From contig CAIYYO010000095.1 of assembly GCA_903930485.1 (NCBI GenBank), forward strand, positions 1 through 5,135: DNA of 5,135 nt, read 5' to 3'. The translations under genes and the position numbers were made by a program. Below, in pieces: positions 1 through 5,135 of this stretch; the first letter of the stretch is position 1, and each line of letters opens with the position of its first letter. This stretch comes from Methanobacteriota archaeon (GTDB taxonomy: Archaea > Altiarchaeota > Altiarchaeia > IMC4 > QMZM01). Under the pieces are notes generated by a model. The model made no database searches. It saw nothing but the letters and a program-made list of their open reading frames with translations, and was not told the DNA's origin.

Positions 1-2910
1 CGTAATATCGAAGCCTACCGTAGCCCTGTGTACAACGAAGCCCAGCTCCGAAGCGAATTCGTAGACCCCTTCTTCGAGGCCTTAGGGTGGGATGTAACCA
101 ATAAAGCTGGATATGCGGAACAATACAAGGACGTCATTCATGAGGATGCCATCAAAGTTGCTGGAGCCACCAAGGCACCGGACTACTGTTTCCGAATCGG
201 AGGCGTAAGGAAGTTTTTCCTTGAAACCAAGAAGCCTGCGGTGAACGTCCACGACGATGCCAAGGCCGCCTACCAGATCCGCAGATACTCCTGGAGCGCA
301 AAGCTTCCTCTCGCCATCCTCACGGATTTCGAGGAGTTCGCGGTCTACGACTGCCGGCAGAAGCCTCTGCCGACCGATTCGGCCAGCGTCGGAAGGATAC
401 TATATTTCACTTACAACCAGTACCCTGAGAAGTGGGATGAGATAGCGGGGATATTCTCAAAGGCAGCCGTCGAGCAGGGCTCCTTCGACAAGTACGCGGA
501 ATCGATGAAGGGCAAGCGCGGCACCTCCGAGGTCGATGACGAATTCCTGAAAGACATCGAGAACTGGAGAGAGGAACTCGCCAAGAATCTGGCCCTGAGA
601 CACGGAGGCCTCTCGGTTCCGGAGATCAACTTCGTAGTCCAGAAGACCATCGACAGGATAATCTTTTTGCGCATGTGCGAAGACCGGGGCATCGAGCCAT
701 ACGGCCAACTACAGGCGCTCTTGGAGAAAGAAGACATCCACAAGGCGCTGATAAAGATCTACGAGAAGTGCGACGAGAAATATAATTCCGGCTTGTTCCA
801 CTTCAACGAGGAGAAAGGCCGCAACTCCATTCCCGACTATCTAAGCCCTGCGCTGCACATCGACGATAAGGTCCTGAAGGACATCATCAAGAGCCTCTAT
901 TACCCGAATTGCCCTTATGTGTTCTCGGTCATCGGCGCGGACATACTCGGCAACGTCTACGAGCAGTTTTTGGGCAAAGTCATCCGGCTGACCGACGGCC
1001 ACCGCGCCAAGGTCGAAGAGAAGCCGGAGGTCAAGAAGGCGGGCGGCGTCTACTACACGCCGAAATACATCGTGGAATACATCGTCGAAAACACAGTCGG
1101 CAGGCTCGTCAAAGACAAGACGCCCAAGCAGATATCAGAACTAAAGATCATCGACCCGGCCTGCGGCTCAGGCTCGTTCCTCATAGAAGCTTATCAGTAT
1201 TTACTGAACTACCACCGCGACTGGTACGTGAGCCACAGCCCTGAAAAGTACAAAGACGAGATCTTCCAGGGCAACGGAGGCCTCTGGTACTTGACCCTCG
1301 ACGAAAAGAAAAGGATCCTTTTGAATAACATCCACGGCGTAGACATCGACGGACAGGCGGTGGAGGTCACGAAACTCAATCTGCTTTTGAAGGTCCTGGA
1401 GGACGAACACCGCGAAGCACAGAAGAGGCTTGGCGGACGCGTATTGCCGGACCTCGACAACAACATCAAATGCGGGAACAGTCTGATCGGATCGGATTAC
1501 TACAGCAGCCTGCCGACGCCGCCCACTCCGGAAGAACAAAGCCGCATCAACGCATTCGACTGGGACAAAGAGTTCCCGTACAAGTTCGACGCGGTGATAG
1601 GGAATCCGCCTTACGTGCGTCAGGAGATGCTGGGCGAATACAAAGAATACTTCCAGAAAACCTACAAGACTTATCACGGCGTAGCCGACTTATACGTGTA
1701 TTTCATTGAAAAAGGCGTATCGCTCCTCAAACCCGAAGGCATATACGGGATCATCGTCGCCAACAAGTGGATGAGGGCGAACTACGGGCAGCCGCTCCGC
1801 AAATGGATGAAAGAACACTGCATCGAAGAGATAACGGACTTCGGCGACCTCAAGGTGTTCAAGAACGCAACGACGTACCCATGCATCTTATCGATAAGCA
1901 ACCAGAAGCCTAAAAAGACGTTCTACGCCACAAATGTTGAAACACTCGAATACAAAAGCCTGTCAGACTACGTTAAGAAGAACAGGATGAAGGTTAATCA
2001 GGCCTCTCTCGACGACGGGGGATGGTGCTTATCGGACGAACAGACAGAGGAGTTAATCAAGAAAATAAAGTCGAAGGGAATGCCACTGAAAGACTACGTG
2101 GACGGAAAGATATACCGGGGCGTTCTTACGGGATTAAACGAGGCGTTCGTAATAGACGAAGAAACGAAAAAGAAACTGATAACGGAAGATCCGAACAGCG
2201 GAGAAATAATTAAACCCTTTCTGCTTGGCCGCGATATAAAGCGTTTTGCGCCCCTCCCAGATGGCAGGTACCTCATTTTCACCCGCCGGGGAATAAACAT
2301 CAACGACTATCCGGCCGTGAAGAAATATCTGCTCCAGTTTAAAGATAATTTAATGCCTCAGCCATCGTCTTACACTGGAAACGATTGGAAAGGTAGAAAA
2401 CCTGGCAATTATGAATGGTACGAGATTCAAGATACTGTAGAGTACTTTAAAGAGTTTGAAAAACCGAAGATAATGTATCTCGTTTTTCAGGTTAAACCAG
2501 CATTTACTCTTGATATGGAAGGAAAGTATGGGAATAATGCGATATGGATAGTCCCTAAAGAGGATAAATACCTACTCGGAATTTTGAATTCAAAGCTTGG
2601 GTGGCTAATGATATCTCACACATGCACGGAGATACAAAACGGTTATCAACTTATTTTCAAGTACCTCGGAAAAATTCCAATCCGCACAATCGACCCCTCC
2701 AATCCTCAGGACAAAGCCGACCACGACAAAATGGTCGCCCTCGTCACCCAAATGCTCGACCTTAACAAGCGTCTCTCCCAGGTCCGGACGCCGGACGAGA
2801 AGACCGTGCTTTCGCGGCAGATAGAGGCGACAGATAAGCAAATTGATGCCTTGGTTTACCGGCTGTATGGCTTGTCGGAGGAAGAGATCAAGATCGTTGA
2901 AGGAGATTAA
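1..2910 (+). CDS. Type IIG restriction-modification enzyme (Eco57I-like nuclease/N6-adenine methyltransferase fusion), 5' partial
   Basis: One polypeptide predicted to both cut and methylate DNA at a specific site. The frame is open from base 1, and its first residues (RNIEAYRSPVYNEAQ) read like the normal family N-terminus, so the start is outside the window and the in-frame GTG at 28 is probably internal. Domains in order: an N-terminal PD-(D/E)xK nuclease (PDY with Asp at 181-183, then ETKK with Glu at 223-225 and Lys at 229-231) followed by the conserved LTDFEEFAVYD segment; a helical linker; the methyltransferase, with GGVYYTPKYIVEYIV (about 1045-1090), SAM-binding motif I DPACGSGSF (1153-1179), acidic GVDID (1336-1350), CGNSLIG (1471-1491) and catalytic NPPY (1603-1614); then a TaqI-like recognition domain with IYRGVLTGLNEAFVID (2110-2157), KPFLLGRDIKRF and LGILNSKLGW. 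A charged helical tail ends the protein. The motif order fits the gamma class of N6-adenine methyltransferases. All catalytic motifs look intact. The target sequence cannot be read from the protein. The stretch coding for the later recognition domain is unusually AT-rich. Confidence 0.93.
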   Translation, partial: RNIEAYRSPVYNEAQLRSEFVDPFFEALGWDVTNKAGYAEQYKDVIHEDAIKVAGATKAPDYCFRIGGVRKFFLETKKPAVNVHDDAKAAYQIRRYSWSAKLPLAILTDFEEFAVYDCRQKPLPTDSASVGRILYFTYNQYPEKWDEIAGIFSKAAVEQGSFDKYAESMKGKRGTSEVDDEFLKDIENWREELAKNLALRHGGLSVPEINFVVQKTIDRIIFLRMCEDRGIEPYGQLQALLEKEDIHKALIKIYEKCDEKYNSGLFHFNEEKGRNSIPDYLSPALHIDDKVLKDIIKSLYYPNCPYVFSVIGADILGNVYEQFLGKVIRLTDGHRAKVEEKPEVKKAGGVYYTPKYIVEYIVENTVGRLVKDKTPKQISELKIIDPACGSGSFLIEAYQYLLNYHRDWYVSHSPEKYKDEIFQGNGGLWYLTLDEKKRILLNNIHGVDIDGQAVEVTKLNLLLKVLEDEHREAQKRLGGRVLPDLDNNIKCGNSLIGSDYYSSLPTPPTPEEQSRINAFDWDKEFPYKFDAVIGNPPYVRQEMLGEYKEYFQKTYKTYHGVADLYVYFIEKGVSLLKPEGIYGIIVANKWMRANYGQPLRKWMKEHCIEEITDFGDLKVFKNATTYPCILSISNQKPKKTFYATNVETLEYKSLSDYVKKNRMKVNQASLDDGGWCLSDEQTEELIKKIKSKGMPLKDYVDGKIYRGVLTGLNEAFVIDEETKKKLITEDPNSGEIIKPFLLGRDIKRFAPLPDGRYLIFTRRGININDYPAVKKYLLQFKDNLMPQPSSYTGNDWKGRKPGNYEWYEIQDTVEYFKEFEKPKIMYLVFQVKPAFTLDMEGKYGNNAIWIVPKEDKYLLGILNSKLGWLMISHTCTEIQNGYQLIFKYLGKIPIRTIDPSNPQDKADHDKMVALVTQMLDLNKRLSQVRTPDEKTVLSRQIEATDKQIDALVYRLYGLSEEEIKIVEGD
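2900..2906 (+). promoter_or_regulatory. Shine-Dalgarno-like site AAGGAGA for the downstream small gene
   Basis: AAGGAGA lies inside the last codons of the restriction-modification gene, overlapping its stop region. It is the only good purine-rich site ahead of the next gene. The spacing to the ATG at 2924 is about 17 bases, longer than usual, so its use is likely but not certain. If used, it would couple the two genes translationally. Confidence 0.4.
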
Positions 2911-2923
2911 TTTATACTCCAAA

Positions 2924-3310
2924 ATGACCACCGGAAAAAAAGAAATGGTCTTTGAATCGATTCATTGTTATCACACGGGCGAGGCATTGCCAATTGGTAG
3001 GTGGAAGGTAGATAGCCCATACAACTTGGATGGAACTTTAAAACGATTTCGAGGTATCTTGTATATCCCTGAATATGACACAAGCAAACGCTTTCATTTT
3101 TTCAGAGACAGAATAACAGGTATGCGGGGAGCTGTTGTTACGGATAATGATACCGGCGAGAAAAGACCATTTGAAATGAGCCTTCAACAGTTCAGAGCTG
3201 ACATAATTACTAAAACTGAAATACTTACAGGCATCGACAAGGGGGCCGCCCCATATGGATTTATTGGAAAGGTGCATGGAAAAAGGTTCCCGAAACCACT
3301 CAATCTCTAA
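2924..3310 (+). CDS. Hypothetical protein, 128 residues, companion of the restriction-modification gene
   Basis: I do not recognise this protein. The chosen start is the ATG at 2924, 13 bases after the upstream stop codon; a second in-frame ATG at 2945 (Met-8) is an alternative, and the frame runs open further upstream inside the restriction gene. The product looks soluble and mixed alpha/beta, with no signal peptide or membrane segment. It is rich in aromatic and basic residues: FESIHCYHTGEALPIG near the N-terminus, a beta-like stretch RFRGILYIPEYD, then KRFHFFRDRITGM, a central helix-like EMSLQQFRADI, and a basic tail GKRFPKPLNL. No catalytic motif stands out. Base composition is about 40 % GC, below the restriction gene's bulk, which suggests a separate origin. 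The same strand and short gap suggest co-transcription with the restriction gene. A role in DNA defence is only inferred from position. Confidence 0.7.
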   Translation: MTTGKKEMVFESIHCYHTGEALPIGRWKVDSPYNLDGTLKRFRGILYIPEYDTSKRFHFFRDRITGMRGAVVTDNDTGEKRPFEMSLQQFRADIITKTEILTGIDKGAAPYGFIGKVHGKRFPKPLNL

Positions 3311-3375
3311 TTTGGATTAATTTGTCCTATTCAATAATGCTTTTTCTTATCCAAAATACAAGTTCACACGGGATA

Positions 3376-3891
3376 ATGAAAATTAATAATAGAGGCCAAT
3401 GGTACAAGAATATTACCTCAATGTTCATCATACTTATTGTTCTTTGGATGCTTGGTTTGGGAGCATTTATAAGCTCCATTATTTCACCGCCTAAAATTGA
3501 TACCTCTAAATTTGACCAGAGTCAAATAGAGATAGCGAACTCCTTGTCGAGGATCGAGACTAAAATAGGTTCCCTAGAGACTGAAGTTGGTGTTCTAAAA
3601 ACAACATCCGCAGACAAAACATCTATCGAAAATTTGAATAAAAGAATCGATCAGGTGGAAGAAGAAATCAATTCAATTAACCCTGTTGTTGTTCAAGAGA
3701 TACAAAATAATTTTTTTAATAGGTACAACGTAAACCTTTTCTTTGACTTAAGTCTAGCAATTATATCTGTCGAAATAATTAAACTAATTCTAATAAAATA
3801 CACGAAGAAAGAGACTCAAATCAACAAGGTTTCTCAGACAATCGCTGAGACTAATTATTACACTGAAGAAAACCTTTGGAAGAGGAAGTGA
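3376..3891 (+). CDS. Membrane-anchored coiled-coil protein of unknown function
   Basis: About 171 residues from the ATG at 3376, chosen because it puts a short basic segment (MKINNRGQWYKN) directly before the first membrane helix. In-frame alternatives are ATG 3337 and TTG 3322; none has a convincing ribosome binding site. Visible layout: a membrane helix at about residues 13-36 (FIILIVLWMLGLGAFISSII); a polar segment at about 48-102 with heptad-like hydrophobic spacing and many Glu/Lys/Ser (for example IEIANSLSRIETKIGSLETE and IENLNKRIDQVEEEI), a probable coiled coil; a second, less certain membrane helix at about 121-140 that contains Asp, Glu and Lys; and a basic tail starting KYTKKE. The positive-inside rule suggests both ends are cytoplasmic with the coiled coil outside, but if the second helix is not inserted the coiled coil would be followed by a tail on the same side. 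Composition is very AT-rich (23-35 % GC in sampled 60-base blocks). No enzyme motif is visible and I cannot assign a family. Confidence 0.72.
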   Translation: MKINNRGQWYKNITSMFIILIVLWMLGLGAFISSIISPPKIDTSKFDQSQIEIANSLSRIETKIGSLETEVGVLKTTSADKTSIENLNKRIDQVEEEINSINPVVVQEIQNNFFNRYNVNLFFDLSLAIISVEIIKLILIKYTKKETQINKVSQTIAETNYYTEENLWKRK

Positions 3892-3931
3892 AAGTTCTTA
3901 TCGGTTTTTGGTAGGTATAACTTCTAACACA

Positions 3932-4001
3932 ATCACTCCGCCACCTTCCCCAAGCTCTTCGTCGACCACCAGAACATCGCCAGCGCAAACACCGTAATGA
4001 T
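3932..4001. repeat. Direct repeat, copy 1 (left of the toxin-antitoxin pair)
   Basis: This aligns without gaps to 4586-4655, with 62 of 70 bases identical by hand count. It includes a 26-base perfect block (3961-3986 against 4615-4640). The offset between copies is 654 bases and the orientation is the same. The pair brackets the toxin-antitoxin operon. Confidence 0.9.
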
Positions 4002-4014
4002 CACCCGCCCCCCG
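3933..4014 (-). pseudogene. Relic of the 3' end of a second ABC-2 permease gene
   Basis: Read on the minus strand, 4014 to 3933 encodes the end of a permease, GGRVIITVFALAMFWW followed by STKSLGKVAE and a TGA stop. This closely matches the C-terminus of the intact permease at 4587 (IITLLALAMFWWSTKSLG, then KMAE). Over the 22 codons up to 4001, 19 residues are identical. The three changes are Met/Val, Leu/Phe and Leu/Val, and the remaining base differences are silent. Similarity stops at about 4002-4007, and the toxin stop codon at 4015-4017 follows at once, so there is no start codon or body. The pattern of silent and mild changes says the fragment evolved as coding sequence before being orphaned, so it derives from a diverged paralogue or related strain rather than a fresh copy. 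Confidence 0.85.
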
Positions 4015-4275
4015 TTACCGATATATTTTGTCGTGATGCTCGTAGTCCTCTATCGTCACCGTCTTCGTGTTCTCGTCGACCGAGTACGTCAGGACGAAGC
4101 TTCCGACGTGCACGCGTTTCCAGTTTTGCAGGGGCTTTCTAAGGTTCTTGTAGTGTTTCGGGTTTCGGATTATCTCGTCGATCTTCTTGTATACTGCTTC
4201 CATCTGCTTGGGATCCTTCTTTGAAAGCTTCGCAAATACGCGGTCGACCGAGGGCTTGACTGCCAGGCTGTACAT
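4015..4275 (-). CDS. RelE/ParE-superfamily toxin of a type II toxin-antitoxin pair
   Basis: An 86-residue basic protein with the archaeal RelE-like layout: an N-terminal beta strand (YSLAVKPS), a helical hairpin carrying FAKLSKKDPKQMEAVYKKI at about 14-32, and a four-strand sheet end with KRVHVGSFVLTYSVD (53-67), TVTIEDY (72-78) and the closing YEHHDKIYR (78-86). Family members are ribosome-associated mRNA interferases (RelE branch) or gyrase inhibitors (ParE branch). The conserved basic and aromatic end with the two histidines and a tyrosine suggests the RNase branch, but that is inference. The ATG lies one base after the antitoxin stop codon, so the genes are co-transcribed and probably translationally coupled. 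The protein looks full length, and its stop codon directly borders the permease relic. Confidence 0.85.
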   Translation of the reverse strand: MYSLAVKPSVDRVFAKLSKKDPKQMEAVYKKIDEIIRNPKHYKNLRKPLQNWKRVHVGSFVLTYSVDENTKTVTIEDYEHHDKIYR

Positions 4276-4276
4276 G

Positions 4277-4516
4277 CTATTTTCCGTACCGCTTGCGCAT
4301 TACGGCAACTGATCCCACCTTGATCGCCTTTTCTTTCATGATGCCTTCGGCCTTCTTTATGTACTGCGGCCGAAGCTCGGGCTCAAGCAGCTCTTTTTCG
4401 TACAACTCGGCCATGAGATCGATCGCTTCAGACTTGTCTTTGAGGCCGTATTTCGCCTTAAGGATGTTCAATACCCTGTTAGTCTTCTCGGAAACGTTAA
4501 CCAGCGCCTGGACCAT
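4277..4516 (-). CDS. Antitoxin, DUF2683-like, partner of the RelE-like toxin
   Basis: A 79-residue protein starting MVQALVNVSEKTNRVLNILK, which resembles the small archaeal DUF2683 proteins that sit just upstream of RelE-like toxins. The N-terminal part (about residues 1-44) has a ribbon-helix-helix-like pattern: a short strand QALVNV, a helix from NRVLNILKAKYG, then the turn LKDKSEA and a helix IDLMAELYEKELL. This half would dimerise and bind the operator. The C-terminal half (ELRPQYIKKAEGIMKEKA onward) is charged and is the likely toxin-wrapping segment. The start is well supported by a GAGGTG ribosome site five bases upstream. Autoregulation by binding an AT-rich palindrome over its own start region is expected for such pairs and fits the inverted repeat seen there. 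Confidence 0.85.
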   Translation of the reverse strand: MVQALVNVSEKTNRVLNILKAKYGLKDKSEAIDLMAELYEKELLEPELRPQYIKKAEGIMKEKAIKVGSVAVMRKRYGK

Positions 4517-4521
4517 ATATA

Positions 4522-4527
4522 CACCTC
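4522..4527 (-). promoter_or_regulatory. Ribosome binding site GAGGTG of the antitoxin gene
   Basis: On the minus strand GAGGTG stands five bases before the ATG at 4516-4514, a strong match to the archaeal 16S 3' end. It fixes the antitoxin start. Confidence 0.75.
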
Positions 4528-4545
4528 ATATATATGATATTAATA
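4526..4545 (-). promoter_or_regulatory. Palindromic AT-rich operator/promoter candidate of the toxin-antitoxin operon
   Basis: TCATATATATGA (4526-4537) is a perfect 12-base palindrome overlapping the ribosome site by two bases. TATTAATA (4538-4545), itself palindromic, adjoins it. Either could serve as the TATA box, and the 12-mer is well placed to be the binding site of a dimeric ribbon-helix-helix antitoxin. AT-rich palindromes also arise by chance, so confidence is low. The rest of 4546-4585 shows nothing further. Confidence 0.4.
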
Positions 4546-4585
4546 GGAAATTAGAGGAAATAAATGGCAGAGTTTTTTATGAGAC

Positions 4586-4655
4586 ATCACTCCGCCATCT
4601 TCCCCAGGCTCTTTGTCGACCACCAGAACATCGCCAGCGCGAGCAGGGTGATGAT
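4586..4655. repeat. Direct repeat, copy 2 (3' end of the intact permease)
   Basis: This is the partner of 3932-4001 and forms the last ~23 codons of the intact permease, including its TGA stop and the 26-base perfectly shared block at 4615-4640. Confidence 0.9.
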
Positions 4656-5135
4656 AGCATACCCTTCAAGGATCTCGACGTTGCCGTAGTTGCCCGTGAA
4701 CAGGAGCCGCGATGCGTCGACTGCGTAGGAGAAGGGGTTCAGTTTCGCCAGGTCTTTCAGCCATGTCGGTGCCAGCGCGAGGGGTAGTATGATCCCTGAC
4801 AGCAGTGAAACCGGCAGCGTTATCAGGTTCAGTGTCGGCGCGAGGTTGTCTTCTATCTTGTAGATCAAGCCGAATGAATAGGACATCGAGGCCATGGTGA
4901 CCGCGATCATCGCGTAGAGCGGCAGGGCCAGCAGGAATCCTAGGACGTCTAGTTTGAGGCCGAATGGTACTGCTATCAGGGTTATCAGTATGCACTGTGC
5001 CAAAAAGACTGTCACGTCTTTGAGGACCATCCCGAGGAGTATCGCCGATCGGCTTACCGGTGTCACCAGAAATCTTTCGATGACTCCGTTCCTTATATCG
5101 TCTATTATGTTGAAGCCTACGAATGCGGATCCGAA
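4587..5135 (-). CDS. ABC-2 type transporter permease (DrrB-like), 5' partial
   Basis: The membrane subunit of an ABC exporter. 182 residues are visible and the frame is open to the right edge, so the N-terminus (with about two of the usual six helices) and probably the ATPase gene lie outside. The GTG at 5066 is internal: upstream codons read FVGFNIIDDIRNGVIERFLV, and with the TPVSR that follows this is the conserved coupling-helix region of the family. Visible membrane segments are VFLAQCILITLIAVPFGL, a long one around FLLALPLYAMIAVTMASM, LITLPVSLLSGIILPLAL, and the C-terminal AIITLLALAMFWW. The family signature LSGIILPL...PTWLKDLAKLNPFSYAVDASR is clear. The substrate cannot be told; relatives export drugs, lipids or polysaccharides. 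The C-terminus is duplicated as a relic beyond the toxin gene. The promoter lies outside the window. Confidence 0.9.
   Translation of the reverse strand, partial: FGSAFVGFNIIDDIRNGVIERFLVTPVSRSAILLGMVLKDVTVFLAQCILITLIAVPFGLKLDVLGFLLALPLYAMIAVTMASMSYSFGLIYKIEDNLAPTLNLITLPVSLLSGIILPLALAPTWLKDLAKLNPFSYAVDASRLLFTGNYGNVEILEGYAIITLLALAMFWWSTKSLGKMAE

Larger units (their letters stand above)
2341..3931. other. AT-rich tract, probably of foreign or mosaic origin
   Basis: Counted GC is about 37 % for 2341-2640, against 50-60 % in sampled blocks of the same gene before it. It returns to 55-63 % at 2701-2820, then falls again to 35-42 % through 2941-3480 and to 23-30 % around 3661-3780. The tract therefore covers the later part of the recognition domain and both small downstream genes, interrupted by a GC-rich island coding for the enzyme's C-terminal tail. 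No insertion sequence or integrase is visible in it. Confidence 0.6.

Noticed and set aside
28..30. GTG as the start of the restriction-modification gene
   Set aside because: The frame stays open to the left edge and the preceding residues fit the conserved family N-terminus.
1201..1677. Minus-strand open frame inside the methyltransferase region
   Set aside because: It is a shadow of the strongly conserved methyltransferase motifs on the plus strand and has no ribosome site of its own.
1..2910. BREX PglX or a type I HsdM/HsdR system
   Set aside because: A single protein carries the PD-(D/E)xK nuclease, methyltransferase and recognition domain, with no helicase motifs. No other BREX or type I gene is nearby, although PglX is a distant relative.
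3892..3932. Terminator between the convergent gene blocks
   Set aside because: Only a five-base T run (3905-3909) and no stable hairpin could be seen, too little to call.
3932..4655. Target-site duplication of a transposon
   Set aside because: The repeats are 70 bases long, about 11 % diverged, show silent-type changes and flank no transposase or terminal inverted repeats.
4293..4787. Long plus-strand open frame across the antitoxin and permease end
   Set aside because: It lies antisense to two well-supported genes, and its product is low in complexity and resembles no protein family.

Overview
The window looks archaeal, most likely from a methanogen-type euryarchaeote. The reasons are free use of ATA, AGA and AGG codons, a DUF2683-like antitoxin paired with a RelE-like toxin (a pairing I know from archaea), GAGGTG-type ribosome binding sites, and a restriction enzyme of a type common in methanogens. 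The genus cannot be fixed from 5 kb. The base composition of the core genes is about 50-60 % GC.

Layout. Positions 1-2910 (+) hold almost all of a large type IIG (Eco57I-like) restriction-modification protein whose true start lies left of the window. Two small genes follow on the same strand in clearly AT-richer DNA: an unrecognised 128-residue protein (2924-3310) and a membrane-anchored coiled-coil protein of about 171 residues (3376-3891). From about 3930 onward everything is on the minus strand. Reading leftwards from the right edge there is an ABC-2 type permease (4587-5135, N-terminus outside the window), a two-gene toxin-antitoxin operon (antitoxin 4277-4516, toxin 4015-4275), and then, starting directly after the toxin stop codon, a relic of the last ~25 codons of a second, similar permease (3933-4014). 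The plus-strand and minus-strand blocks converge near 3892-3932.

Interpretation. The toxin-antitoxin pair is bracketed by two direct copies of the permease 3' end (3932-4001 and 4586-4655, 62 of 70 bases identical). It therefore looks like a small module that either landed at the permease 3' end or replaced the body of a tandem permease paralogue. Together with the restriction-modification gene and its two AT-rich companions, the window reads as a small accessory or defence island next to an ABC transporter locus. The restriction gene itself appears mosaic: the part coding for the C-terminal half of its DNA-recognition domain (about 2341-2690) is only ~37 % GC, with sharp borders. I saw no tRNA, rRNA, CRISPR array, integrase or transposase. 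No gene-free stretch exceeds 100 bases.
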